The translations under genes and the position numbers were made by a program. DNA of 31,263 nt, from the NCBI GenBank assembly GCA_031556035.1, contig JAVBTT010000013.1, positions 1 through 31,263 on the forward strand. The letters run 5' to 3'. Shown here piece after piece: positions 14,406-23,563 of the stretch (position 1 is the first letter of the stretch; every line of letters begins with the position of its first letter). The notes under the pieces were generated by a model. It was given only the letters and a program-made list of their open reading frames with translations, had not been told where the DNA came from and did no database searches. Source of the stretch: JAVBTT01 sp031556035. GTDB taxonomy: Bacteria > Bacillota > Clostridia > Oscillospirales > UBA929.

Positions 14406-17400
14406 ATGAAAAGAATCAAATCGATCTTTGCACTGTTGATGGCTTTCGCGCTGATCTTCAACATGTGCACCGCCATGGCCGCGCCAGACACGTCAGTCGA
14501 CCAGAGCACAGCAACCCAATGGCGTCTTGTCGATCCGGCCAATATCGAGCTTGGCAGAAGCTACCTTATCGTGTCCGAGCATGGCGCACTTGTGAACGCC
14601 TCGGCCCGGATCAGCACCCCGGGCGATGTCACCGGCGACACACAGGGCGGCATGGCGGCCAAGTCCGTGACGATTGTGGACGGCAAAGTCACGTCCGAAG
14701 TCACGCCCGACATGATCTGGCAGTTCGGCCTGGGCGGCAACAACGCGGCGGCCTCCGGCGGCCTCGGAGAAGGCGCGGGCTACTACATCAGGAACGCCGC
14801 CCCCGGCGAGGGCGGAGGCACGGATCCCCTGAGAAGAGAGTCCAGCTACAACGCGCAGCACGCGCCTCTCAACACGACCAACGCAGGAGTCAACGTCAAT
14901 CAGCAGAGCATTCTGCTGCATGTCCTGGACGCGGAGACCAAGACGGTTGGCTTGTACATCTGGGGCGGGAACAGCGCGTGGAACTTTGCCCTGCTGGGTA
15001 CGGAAGACGGCTTCACCGCGAAGAGCAGGGTGGCGAGCGCGACGAGCGCTGCCCAGCTGCTTGAGCAGCTGCAGGAGTCCCCGCTGTGGCTGTACGAGCC
15101 GGACGTGGATGTCGGCGTGCAGCACTACGTGATGGCGACCGCCGGCCCGAACGGCAGCATAAGCCCGACCTCCCTGTCTGGCCATGTCTGGGTTAACGAC
15201 GGCGAGGACGTGACCTTTACGTTCACCCCCGCGTTCGGGTATGTAGTAGACACGGTTACCGTCAACGGCGAAGCAGTGGCTGTTACAGGAAACACCTACA
15301 CAATAGAAAACGTCACCGCGAGCGACAATGCAATCCATGTGACGTTTAAGTTTGATGAAACAGCTGGCGCTACGGACGTGCCGTTCATCCTGTATGACGA
15401 CATATTCTCCATCGGCAACGTCACGACGGCGGCCATCATTGACCTTGGAGAGGGCAAGGCGGCCAACCTTGCCGATGTTAGCGCCGACATGTTCACGGTG
15501 TCCACCAGAAACACAAGGCTTAACGGTGAGACATTGATTTACGAAGGCCCCCGCGTCATCGCCAGGGCATACGTAAACACCGAACCGACTCCGCTTGGCT
15601 ACATCACTCCGGGTGAAGGCTCCGACGACCTGGTGACGGAGACGCCCGCCAGCGGACGCTACATTGTCATTGAGTTTGAGTTCTTCAATGCCAACGGCCC
15701 GCTGCCCGGCGCAATGCCTTCGGGCGGCCTGCAGGGCACAACCCCGGCGATCATGAATTACAACATCAACGCCTCCCGTGAGCTCAAGCTGGCGGACGGC
15801 AGCACCATAACCCCGAGCTTTATCCAGACAGATGTCGTAAACCCGGCGCTGGACAAGTTTGTACCGCAGCAGATAGCAGTCGAGGGAGCACAGAACACTT
15901 TTGACTTCCTGCTCTCGATTGACGAGTCCTGGAAAGATCTTGGGCCTCTCCCGGTGTTCATCTACAACCACGGCGGCGGACGCGGCGGCACAAGAGGCGA
16001 ATACTTCGCGCCTGTGCAGACAGCAAGCGGCGCGGCAGTGCTTTCCAAGATTCAGCTGCAGCAGCCCGGAAAGTACAACGCGCACATCATCGCTACCCAG
16101 AACTACCAAAGCAACCAAGCCAGCCGCGATGCCCTTATGGCATTCATAAGGAATATGGCTGACGAAGGCATGGTAGACCTGAACCGTATCTACATGTCCG
16201 GCTTCTCAGCTGGCAGCGGATACACAAATGGCTTCTATACCAACAATCCTGAGTTCCTCGCGGCTGTGGTCCCGATTTCGGGAGGCGGCACCTTTACACA
16301 GGCGCAACTCGATGCCAAACCCGAAATTCTGAATGTTGCCATGTGGCCGCACCAGAATATCAACGACGGCGGCGCCGGCTTGAGAACCTTCTACTCAGAA
16401 GGCGGCATAGGCGTTACACTTCCGTTAGGCAATGCTACAGTGCTTCAAACCAACCAGGCTTTCAATTACCCGTACTACGGCTTTGACTGGACGCCGCACG
16501 AAGTAGAAGCGCAGCTGTTCAGCAACGCTCTCGGCCAATCCAACGCCACCTTCAGGTATGGCGCGGATCAGGAAAAGTACGCGGACAAGAACATCTTTGA
16601 CTGGCTGTTCGACCAGAGCAGAGGCGATAAACCCGTGGAACCCGTGGACGCCGTCTTCGATCTGCTGGCAGTCAACACAATCAACAACGAGCGTATTGCC
16701 GCGGTGGCAATCGACATGGGCCGCGAGATTCTCGGCAGCTCGCTCGACCTGGAAACCTTCACGGTTCACGCGCTGACCAAGCGCGCTAATAACGGCAACA
16801 TAGAAGCGGACGCCGACCGCGCGATCAGTAAAATTTACGTAAACGCCGAGCCTAAGACTACCGGCACCCCCGCCGACACCGGCCGATACCTCATCATCGA
16901 GATGCCCTATTGGGGGGTAGAGGCCTCCAAAACCTCGACCGACAACACCGCCTACATACTGACCTACACCGTCACACAGCTCAAGGCTTTCCAAGACGCC
17001 GACGGCGCGATCAACCCGGGCGACGTCAACTACGTCCAGGGGCGCACGATCAATGAGCTGATTGACCGCTTTGAGTACGGCAAGGAAGGCACCACCAACT
17101 ACAGGCTGTTCAGGCCGGACGACACCAGCGTGGCACAGCCCCTGATCGTTTTCCTCCACGGCGGCGGACAGGGCACAGATAACGAAGCCCATATGCGCTT
17201 CCACAACAACCTCTATTTCGCCCAGCCGGAGCAGCAGGCGCAGTACCCCTCATACGTGCTTATGCCTGCGTCGGGCAGCTGGAACAACACCGCTTTCGAC
17301 AACATTAAAATTGTGGTTGACAAGATGATCGCGGACGGTCTTGTGGATCCGGCCCGCGTCTACATCACCGGCTCTTCCATGGGCGGCGGCGGCACCTGGA

Positions 17401-20400
17401 ACTTTGTCCAGCGCTACCCCGACTATTTCGCGGCAGCCGTGCCGATCTGCCCGGCCAACGGGATCGCCAACGTCGAAAACGCCAAGAAGCTTGCCGACCT
17501 TCCGATCTGGACCTTTACGACGAGAGGCGATTTCCTCTACAACAGCAACATGAACAACCACAATACGTATAGCCCCTACCTGAACAACTACAAATTCACC
17601 CTCTTTAACGAGAACTATATCCCGGCTTCGTGCAACCCCATCGTGGGAGTGGATTGGGACATGTCCATGTGGCCGCACGCCGAATGGCTGATGGCTTACA
17701 ATGTCCACACCGACGTCACCATGGGCGGCAGGCTGATCGACTGGATGTTCGCCCAAAAGAAGAACACCGACACCAGCTTTGACCTGCTGGCTGTCAACTC
17801 AATTAACCGCGAGCGCATTTCCGCGGTTGTAATCGACCTTCGCAAGGATGTGCTCGGCAGCTCGCTCGCCCTGGACACTTTCACGGTTAACGCTCTGGCC
17901 ACTAACCCCAGAACCGGCGCCACAATAGCGGCTTCGTCCGGAAACCGTGAAATCAGCAAGGTTTATGTCAACACAGCGCCTGTGGCGACCGCCAATCCTC
18001 CGGAGAGCGGCCAGTACCTGATCATTGAGCTGGTCTGGTGGGGCACCGATCTTGCTTTGACGTCCAACGACAACACAACCTTTGAGGTGAACTACACGGT
18101 CACACAGAACAAGGCGTTCACCGCAAACGAAGCCGAGGTCAAACCCGGAGACCTGACCTACACGCAGCGCCTGATCAAAAACGAGCTGATCTCCCAGTTC
18201 ATGCGCGGATATATCAAGGCGCCGGAATCGGCCTCCGCGACGCTCTACAATCTGTACGCGCCTGAGGCCACCGCCACCCCCACCAAGGCTTACCCGCTGG
18301 TCGTGCTGCTCCACGGCGGCGGCCAGGGCTCAAACGGCAGCGAGACCCCGCTCCGCTTCCAGAACAACCTCTATTTCGCCCAGCCTGAACAGCAGGCGCA
18401 GTATCCCGCCTATGTACTGATCCCGGCGGCCGGCGGATGGGGCGCTAACGAGCTCGACAACCTCAAATACCTGATTGACAAGATGATCGCGGACGGCCGC
18501 GTGGACGCGACCCGCATCTATGTCACCGGCTCCTCAATGGGCGGCGGCGGAACCTGGAGCTTCCTCAACCGCTATCCCGACCTGTTCGCGGCGGCGATGC
18601 CGATCTGCGCGGGCGGAACCCTCTCCGACGCGTCTGTGGCCGCTCTGCGCGACCTGCCGATCTGGGGCTTTGTGACCAGAGGCGACAGCGCGGGCCTGTT
18701 CAACGGCATCATCAATACCGTCAACCGCCTGAAAGCCAACGGCGCCGCCAACACCTACCTGACCATTTTTGAGGAAAACTACATTCCGAGGGCAAACAAC
18801 AACATCCCGGCGGACTGGAACATGACCGCGTGGCCGCACGCCGCCTGGCTGATGGCCTACAACGTCCATTCCGAAGTCGCCCGCGGAGGCAAGGTGATCG
18901 ACTGGCTGTTTGCCCAGCAAAAGAGCGCCGACACCAGCTTCGACCTGCTTGCACTCAACACACTCAACCGCGAGCGCATTGCTACGGTTGTCATCGACAT
19001 GCGCAAGGATATCGTCGGCAGCTCTGTCGACCTTGACACGTTCACGGTTAACGCACTGGCTACGGATCCCAGAAGCGGCGCCACAATCGCGGCTTCGTCC
19101 GGAGACCGCGTAATCAGCAAAATCTACGTCAACACCGCGCCCGAGACGACAGATGCCCCTCCCGCCAGCGGCCAATACCTCGTCATTGAGCTGGTTTACT
19201 GGGGCACTGATCTCGCGATCGCGGCCAGCGACAGCATCGCCTACAAGCTAAACTACTCGCTCATTCAGAACAAGGCGTTCCAAACAGCCGACGGCGCGGT
19301 CAACCCGGGCGATCTCACCTATAAGCAGCGCATGATCAAGAACGACCTAATCTCCCAGTTCGCGCGCGGCTATGTCAAGGCTCCGGACTCAGCCACATCC
19401 ACCCGATACAGCCTGTACTCCCCGGAGATTACCCGCGTCGGTTCAGACGCCACCAAGGCTTACCCGCTGGTAGTGCTTCTCCACGGCGGCGGACAGGGCA
19501 GCGACAACGAGACCCACCTCCGCTTCCAGAACAACCTCTATTTCACGTATCCCGAAACCCAGGAGGAGTTCCCCTCCTACGTGCTGATGCCGGCCAATGC
19601 CACGACCAGCGCCGCGTTTGACAACGTTAAGGTGTTGATCGACAAAATGATCGCTGACGGCCGCGTCGACCCCGATCGCGTCTATATCACCGGTTCCTCG
19701 ATGGGCGGCGCCGGAACCTGGAACTTCATCCAGAGGTATCCCGACCTGTTCGCGGCCGCTGTGCCGATCTGCGCGGCCGGAGGCATCTCCAGCGTCGCAA
19801 ACGCTATGAAGCTTGCCGATCTTCCGATCTGGGCGTTTGTTACAAGGGGAGATTCCCTCTACAACGGCAACCTGAACACCTACAACACGTATAGCCCCTA
19901 CATGAACAACTACAAGTTCACCGTCTTTGAGGCAAACTACATCCCGGCCGAGTTCAACCGCATTGTGGGAGTTGATTGGGACATGAGCGCGTGGCCGCAT
20001 GCCGCCTGGCTGATGGTCTACAACGTCCATGTTGACGAAGAGCGCGGCAGAATGATTGAGTGGATGTTCGCGCAGAGCAACGCGGCGGTGGAACTCGACG
20101 TCACCATCACCTCCTCGATCAAGACGATCGTTGCCGGATGCGCGGCCAATATCCCGGCCGAAGTCGTGTTCACCGGCGACCCGGTCGCCTTCAAGCTGGG
20201 GCTGTACAATCCGGGCGGAAAGCTGCTCAGCACGATAGACATCTCCGCAGACGGCAAGTACGTGTTCAAACTCGACGCGGCGGGCGCGGTGGCAGGAACC
20301 TACACGATTAAGCCCGTCGGGGCAGTGGACGGCGCCACCATCACCTGCGTTGAGCAGCCCGCGGATCTGTGGGCGCCTGTTGTCACGGTGAACGAGGATA

Positions 20401-20624
20401 CGGTGACCATCACGTTTGCCGCGCAGGTCAGCTTCAACGCCTCCAAGAAATCGGTGAAGCTCGACGGTTCCGCAATCAGCAACAGCAAAGTCAGCGCGGC
20501 CGGAAACGCCATTGCAATCACGGGCGTGACCGTCAGCGAGGGACAGAAGCTGGTTATCGCGGGCGTCAAATACGCCGAGCTGTTCCCGAGCTACAGCTTT
20601 ACATTTACGGTGGCAATCCCGTAA
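14406..20624 (+). CDS. Giant secreted protein E2 with four tandem esterase modules
   Basis: 2072 residues. Signal peptide 1-27 (MKRIKSIFALLMAF, cleavage after AMA-A). Residues 39-237: unassigned WRLVDPANIELGRSY domain. Residues 238-318: InlB/Flg_new-type repeat (GSISPTSLSGHVWVNDGEDVTFTF). Then four modules, each an Ig-like domain plus alpha/beta-hydrolase: module 1 about 320-745 (HGGGRGG, GFSAGS, Ser601), module 2 from 749 (GSSMGG, Ser991), module 3 from about 1120 (Ser1377), module 4 from about 1508 (Ser1765). Modules 2-4 share HGGGQG, LPIW-F-TRGD and WPHA-WLM; module 1 is a different subtype. Residues 1893-2072 are two Ig-like C-terminal domains without LPXTG, dockerin or SLH motif. The frame is open back to a GTG at 14277, but the signal peptide and an AAGGAG site mark 14406. 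Predicted to deacylate plant polysaccharide outside the cell; the exact ester is unknown. Confidence 0.93.
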   Translation: MKRIKSIFALLMAFALIFNMCTAMAAPDTSVDQSTATQWRLVDPANIELGRSYLIVSEHGALVNASARISTPGDVTGDTQGGMAAKSVTIVDGKVTSEVTPDMIWQFGLGGNNAAASGGLGEGAGYYIRNAAPGEGGGTDPLRRESSYNAQHAPLNTTNAGVNVNQQSILLHVLDAETKTVGLYIWGGNSAWNFALLGTEDGFTAKSRVASATSAAQLLEQLQESPLWLYEPDVDVGVQHYVMATAGPNGSISPTSLSGHVWVNDGEDVTFTFTPAFGYVVDTVTVNGEAVAVTGNTYTIENVTASDNAIHVTFKFDETAGATDVPFILYDDIFSIGNVTTAAIIDLGEGKAANLADVSADMFTVSTRNTRLNGETLIYEGPRVIARAYVNTEPTPLGYITPGEGSDDLVTETPASGRYIVIEFEFFNANGPLPGAMPSGGLQGTTPAIMNYNINASRELKLADGSTITPSFIQTDVVNPALDKFVPQQIAVEGAQNTFDFLLSIDESWKDLGPLPVFIYNHGGGRGGTRGEYFAPVQTASGAAVLSKIQLQQPGKYNAHIIATQNYQSNQASRDALMAFIRNMADEGMVDLNRIYMSGFSAGSGYTNGFYTNNPEFLAAVVPISGGGTFTQAQLDAKPEILNVAMWPHQNINDGGAGLRTFYSEGGIGVTLPLGNATVLQTNQAFNYPYYGFDWTPHEVEAQLFSNALGQSNATFRYGADQEKYADKNIFDWLFDQSRGDKPVEPVDAVFDLLAVNTINNERIAAVAIDMGREILGSSLDLETFTVHALTKRANNGNIEADADRAISKIYVNAEPKTTGTPADTGRYLIIEMPYWGVEASKTSTDNTAYILTYTVTQLKAFQDADGAINPGDVNYVQGRTINELIDRFEYGKEGTTNYRLFRPDDTSVAQPLIVFLHGGGQGTDNEAHMRFHNNLYFAQPEQQAQYPSYVLMPASGSWNNTAFDNIKIVVDKMIADGLVDPARVYITGSSMGGGGTWNFVQRYPDYFAAAVPICPANGIANVENAKKLADLPIWTFTTRGDFLYNSNMNNHNTYSPYLNNYKFTLFNENYIPASCNPIVGVDWDMSMWPHAEWLMAYNVHTDVTMGGRLIDWMFAQKKNTDTSFDLLAVNSINRERISAVVIDLRKDVLGSSLALDTFTVNALATNPRTGATIAASSGNREISKVYVNTAPVATANPPESGQYLIIELVWWGTDLALTSNDNTTFEVNYTVTQNKAFTANEAEVKPGDLTYTQRLIKNELISQFMRGYIKAPESASATLYNLYAPEATATPTKAYPLVVLLHGGGQGSNGSETPLRFQNNLYFAQPEQQAQYPAYVLIPAAGGWGANELDNLKYLIDKMIADGRVDATRIYVTGSSMGGGGTWSFLNRYPDLFAAAMPICAGGTLSDASVAALRDLPIWGFVTRGDSAGLFNGIINTVNRLKANGAANTYLTIFEENYIPRANNNIPADWNMTAWPHAAWLMAYNVHSEVARGGKVIDWLFAQQKSADTSFDLLALNTLNRERIATVVIDMRKDIVGSSVDLDTFTVNALATDPRSGATIAASSGDRVISKIYVNTAPETTDAPPASGQYLVIELVYWGTDLAIAASDSIAYKLNYSLIQNKAFQTADGAVNPGDLTYKQRMIKNDLISQFARGYVKAPDSATSTRYSLYSPEITRVGSDATKAYPLVVLLHGGGQGSDNETHLRFQNNLYFTYPETQEEFPSYVLMPANATTSAAFDNVKVLIDKMIADGRVDPDRVYITGSSMGGAGTWNFIQRYPDLFAAAVPICAAGGISSVANAMKLADLPIWAFVTRGDSLYNGNLNTYNTYSPYMNNYKFTVFEANYIPAEFNRIVGVDWDMSAWPHAAWLMVYNVHVDEERGRMIEWMFAQSNAAVELDVTITSSIKTIVAGCAANIPAEVVFTGDPVAFKLGLYNPGGKLLSTIDISADGKYVFKLDAAGAVAGTYTIKPVGAVDGATITCVEQPADLWAPVVTVNEDTVTITFAAQVSFNASKKSVKLDGSAISNSKVSAAGNAIAITGVTVSEGQKLVIAGVKYAELFPSYSFTFTVAIP
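14520..14660 (+). repeat. Segment near-identical to the left window edge (E1)
   Basis: These 141 nt align without gaps to the reverse complement of 1-141 in E1 with 8 mismatches by hand count (about 94% identity), mostly third-position changes. The block encodes the start of the WRLVDP domain. The identity continues to the window edge and probably beyond. Confidence 0.9.
16650..20087 (+). repeat. Three tandem esterase-encoding repeats within E2
   Basis: About 1.15 kb units beginning near 16650, 17770 and 18928, each encoding FDLLA-N-IN-ERI, a YIT/VTGSSMGGGGTW or GAGTW elbow, and an end of DWMFAQ / DWLFAQ / EWMFAQ. Short stretches of near-identical DNA recur, e.g. aagatgatcgcggacgg near 17324 and 18480, showing internal duplication. 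Confidence 0.85.
20097..20212 (+). repeat. Segment near-identical to 30796-30911 (E3 C-terminal domain)
   Basis: These 116 nt differ from 30796-30911 at 2 positions by hand count. Downstream the identity drops to roughly 85-90%. The sharp high-identity block suggests recent recombination or gene conversion between the esterase genes. Confidence 0.9.
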
Positions 20625-20637
20625 AACAGCGTGGCAA

Positions 20638-20678
20638 CCGCAAGCCGGGAGGGCGGTTTTCATCCTCCCGGCTTGCGG
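20638..20678 (+). terminator. Hairpin after E2
   Basis: A perfect 15-bp GC-rich stem (CCGCAAGCCGGGAGG / CCTCCCGGCTTGCGG) with an 11-nt loop starts 14 nt after the E2 stop. No U-tract follows, so termination may be incomplete or hairpin-only. Confidence 0.65.
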
Positions 20679-20739
20679 CCCGGGCCGCCAATGGTATTGA
20701 TAGCATTTCCTGTCGGAACCATACTGATTGTTTAACTTT

Positions 20740-20745
20740 TATAAT
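20740..20745 (+). promoter_or_regulatory. Candidate -10 box for the second importer
   Basis: TATAAT stands 22 nt before the ATG of the binding-protein gene, with no recognisable -35 at 16-18 nt. If used, the transcript would begin almost at the AGGGG ribosome site and would probably need an activator. Confidence 0.3.
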
Positions 20746-20766
20746 GAATATAGGGGATTTTGTATT

Positions 20767-22446
20767 ATGAAAAACGCTAAAAGATGGCTTTCGTTTATAC
20801 TGTCGGCTGTAATGTTTTTAAGCTTTGTTGCTTGCACATCGGCCGTCAACTCTCCCGCCACGAGCCCAGCGCAGTCTACAGGGGGGGTATCGCAGCAGCC
20901 GACAAGTGAGCAACCGTCAACTGACCCGACAACTGAGCAACCGACAAAGGATTACTCCAAAAAGCTGACACTTGAGTACGCCAATGTCGCCCCTCTGGAG
21001 GGCTATGACTATACTGCCGGCGACGCCTACGCCAAATACTGGTCAGACAAATTCAACTGGGAGCTTGATATCGTGTCCTTCACATGGGAGAACTGGAACG
21101 ATCAGCTTCGCATCTGGGTAAACTCGCAGGATATGCCCGAGATAAGCGTGTTCCAATACAACACGACCACAGCCCCTGACGCCGCGTCCTGGGCGGAGCA
21201 GGGTCTGGTCAAGCGTCTGCCTGACGACTGGAAGCAGCGCTGGCCCAACGCAGCGAAAGTGTTTGACAAAACCTCGCTCGGCCCCATGACGGAAGAGCTC
21301 TTCGGCGGCACATATTTCCTGCCCAGAGCACGTTTCGATAACAACCTGCCTGGAGACCCGCTGCCCAACCATCATCTGGTGTATATCCGCAAGGATTGGG
21401 CGGAGGCTGTAGGCTTCCCCATCAAAGACGGCTACAAGGCAAGCGAAATTTTGGAGTACGCACGCCTTGTCAAAGAAAAGGATCCCGGCGGACTGGGCTC
21501 GAATCTTGTTCCCATCGCCGCAACCCCGGATTTGGCGGGCAGACTGTTTGTAAATCACAACAGCACATTCTGGAACACGTATTATCTGGATAAGGACGGC
21601 TCGTACAAGTGGGGCGCCGCCAGCGAGGACACCCTGCTCGGCCTTAAGCTCATGTATCAGGCTTATGAAGAAAAGCTCCTGCATCCGGAGTTCTATACCT
21701 TCAAGCAGGATCAGGATCGCGATATGTTCTGCATCGCCGGCAACTGCGCCGTTATATACTTGGACGGAACTGCCACAGGTATGCAAATGAACATGGAGGC
21801 GCGTTTCGGAAAAAGCCTCGGACTCGACCCCAAAACGCATGTCCACGCCGCCACAGTCCTTGGCGAGGACGGAAATTTCCACCTTCAGGATCTTATAAAT
21901 TATTGGGGAACCATAATTTTCAGCCCGAATATCAGCGACGAGAAGTTTGAGCGCTTTATGGACGCGCTGGACTACGGCTGCTCCGATGAAGGCTATATGA
22001 TCCAGGTCGCCGGCTTCGAGGGCGAGGACTATAAATGGGAAGGCGACAAGATGATCAACCTGCTGCCCGAGGGAATGCCTCTCGAAAGCTCCGAGGGCAA
22101 GTATCCAAGCATCGGCGGCTATATGATAGCCAATCTGAAGCTCTGGGACGATTTCATGGTTAATTCCCCCGTCGTCAACCCGCACTGGGCCACCCGCTCC
22201 TGGGATATGTACAAGTATAAGGTCAAAATGGGAACGCCGGATACCTTCCCCAAAGTGAACTGGACAGTCTTTAACCATGATTCGCCCAGCAGACGGCAGG
22301 CATCCTATAACTACGGAAACGAGTACGCCAACCTCGTAAGCAACGCCAAGAGCGCGGCAGACCTAGAGTCTAACTGGAGGGCGTGGGTCGCTTCTCAAAA
22401 CTCGTTGATTCAGCCAGTCCTTGATGAACTCAATGCAAAGCGGTAA
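20767..22446 (+). CDS. Extracellular solute-binding lipoprotein of LplA/YtcQ type
   Basis: 559 residues, the larger size class of family 1 binding proteins that pair with LplB/YtcP permeases in Clostridia and Paenibacillus. A lipoprotein signal (MKNAKRWLSFILSAVMFLSFVAC) ends in an atypical but usable lipobox, followed by a Ser/Thr/Pro/Gln-rich tether with repeated PTSEQPS / PTTEQPT units. The mature part begins KKLTLEYANVAPLEGYDYTAGD. It should bind an oligosaccharide outside the cell. The start at 20767 follows AGGGG with a long, about 10-nt, spacer. An in-frame upstream start at 20728 would precede the signal peptide and is unlikely. Confidence 0.9.
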   Translation: MKNAKRWLSFILSAVMFLSFVACTSAVNSPATSPAQSTGGVSQQPTSEQPSTDPTTEQPTKDYSKKLTLEYANVAPLEGYDYTAGDAYAKYWSDKFNWELDIVSFTWENWNDQLRIWVNSQDMPEISVFQYNTTTAPDAASWAEQGLVKRLPDDWKQRWPNAAKVFDKTSLGPMTEELFGGTYFLPRARFDNNLPGDPLPNHHLVYIRKDWAEAVGFPIKDGYKASEILEYARLVKEKDPGGLGSNLVPIAATPDLAGRLFVNHNSTFWNTYYLDKDGSYKWGAASEDTLLGLKLMYQAYEEKLLHPEFYTFKQDQDRDMFCIAGNCAVIYLDGTATGMQMNMEARFGKSLGLDPKTHVHAATVLGEDGNFHLQDLINYWGTIIFSPNISDEKFERFMDALDYGCSDEGYMIQVAGFEGEDYKWEGDKMINLLPEGMPLESSEGKYPSIGGYMIANLKLWDDFMVNSPVVNPHWATRSWDMYKYKVKMGTPDTFPKVNWTVFNHDSPSRRQASYNYGNEYANLVSNAKSAADLESNWRAWVASQNSLIQPVLDELNAKR

Positions 22447-22534
22447 ATATATCATTAGAAATTAGCGCACGGACGGGCGCCGGGATGTGTATTCCCAGGG
22501 CATACTTATACCCTGTCAAAACCTTACGTTCAAC

Positions 22535-22572
22535 AATTTGCAAAAGCTTGCCATGGCAAGCTTTTGCAAATT
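22535..22572 (+). terminator. Perfect 38-bp palindrome between binding-protein and permease genes
   Basis: Nineteen-base arms (AATTTGCAAAAGCTTGCCA and its exact complement) with no spacer, 88 nt after the lipoprotein stop and 73 nt before the permease. As RNA it forms a long hairpin without a U-tract. It occupies the same place as the hairpin at 5994-6022 in the other importer operon. Confidence 0.75.
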
Positions 22573-22645
22573 AATACGAGCAGGTTTAAATAGGTTTGGT
22601 ATGGAAGCATTCCGGCGTCCGCATTTCGTTGAGGGATGAGTGATA

Positions 22646-23563
22646 ATGGATCGATTTAAATCCTTGGTGTTGCAGGTGGTGAAGAATCGGCAGATTTATT
22701 TTCTGCTTCTTTTCGGGCTTGCATGGTATGTGATATTCGCCTATATACCAATGTACGGCTTGACGCTGGCGTTTAAAAATTTTCGCGCCGCCGACGGTAT
22801 TTTCGGCAGCAAATGGGTGGGGACTCAGGTATTTCAATATGTGTTCCGTGATCCGGCATTTTTTCAAGCGGTTTACCGCACGCTGACAATTAACCTTGGA
22901 CGGCTTGTTTTTCAGTTCCCCGTCCCCATTCTCCTGGCACTTCTTTTAAACGAGCTTAGGATCGGGCGGTTTAAAAAGGCCTTGCAATCGGTATTTACCT
23001 TTCCGCATTTCCTGTCCTGGATCATTGTGTCCAGTATTTTGATTAACGTGTTGGGGCATCAAGGCTTGCTCAATTCAGTCATACGGCTGTTTGGCGGCGA
23101 TCCGGTTTCCCTTCTGGGCAACCCATCCATCTTTGTGCCCATGCTGTACATAACTGAAATCTGGAAGTCAGCAGGCTGGACCGCTATTATCTACATGGCC
23201 TCAATCGCGGGGATCGATCAGGAGCAGTATGAGGCCTCGATAATAGACGGCGCGTCACGATTCCAGCGGGCGTGGCATATCACGCTGCCCGGGATACAGC
23301 CTACCATCACTGTTTTGTTTATTCTGGCGGTGGGCAACCTGATGAACGCGGGCTTCGACCAGATATTCAACATAAGCAACGCCGCGACCAAAAATGTTGC
23401 GGAGACGCTGGATATGTATATTTACCGCATAACCTTCCAGTCAACCACGGATTTCTCATATTCCACTGCGGTCAGCCTCTTTAAGTCGGTGGTAAACTTT
23501 GTGTTGCTGCTCACGGCTGACAGAGTTTCTAAACGGATTCAAGGGAGTGGCTTGTTCGGATGA
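22646..23563 (+). CDS. ABC transporter permease, LplB/YtcP-partner type
   Basis: 305 residues with about six membrane segments. The start QIYFLLLFGLAWYVIFAYIPMYGLTLAFKNF and the EAA loop (QYEASIIDGASRFQRAWHITLPGIQP) are typical of LplB permeases of complex-carbohydrate importers. GAGGG lies about 10 nt before the ATG at 22646; a GTG at 22640 would add two residues. Its TGA overlaps the next gene's ATG (ATGA at 23560-23563), so the two permeases are translationally coupled and form the membrane heterodimer. Confidence 0.93.
   Translation: MDRFKSLVLQVVKNRQIYFLLLFGLAWYVIFAYIPMYGLTLAFKNFRAADGIFGSKWVGTQVFQYVFRDPAFFQAVYRTLTINLGRLVFQFPVPILLALLLNELRIGRFKKALQSVFTFPHFLSWIIVSSILINVLGHQGLLNSVIRLFGGDPVSLLGNPSIFVPMLYITEIWKSAGWTAIIYMASIAGIDQEQYEASIIDGASRFQRAWHITLPGIQPTITVLFILAVGNLMNAGFDQIFNISNAATKNVAETLDMYIYRITFQSTTDFSYSTAVSLFKSVVNFVLLLTADRVSKRIQGSGLFG

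Noticed and set aside
14493..16118. 541-codon open frame on the strand opposite E2
   Set aside because: It shadows the codon-biased E2 gene; no start signal, no domain, and it mirrors E2 composition. Similar shadows at 19443-20663 and 21043-22278 were dropped for the same reason.
16650..20087. Tandem repeats in E2 as an assembly error
   Set aside because: The three units differ throughout at synonymous and coding positions and keep one frame, so a collapsed or duplicated assembly copy is unlikely.
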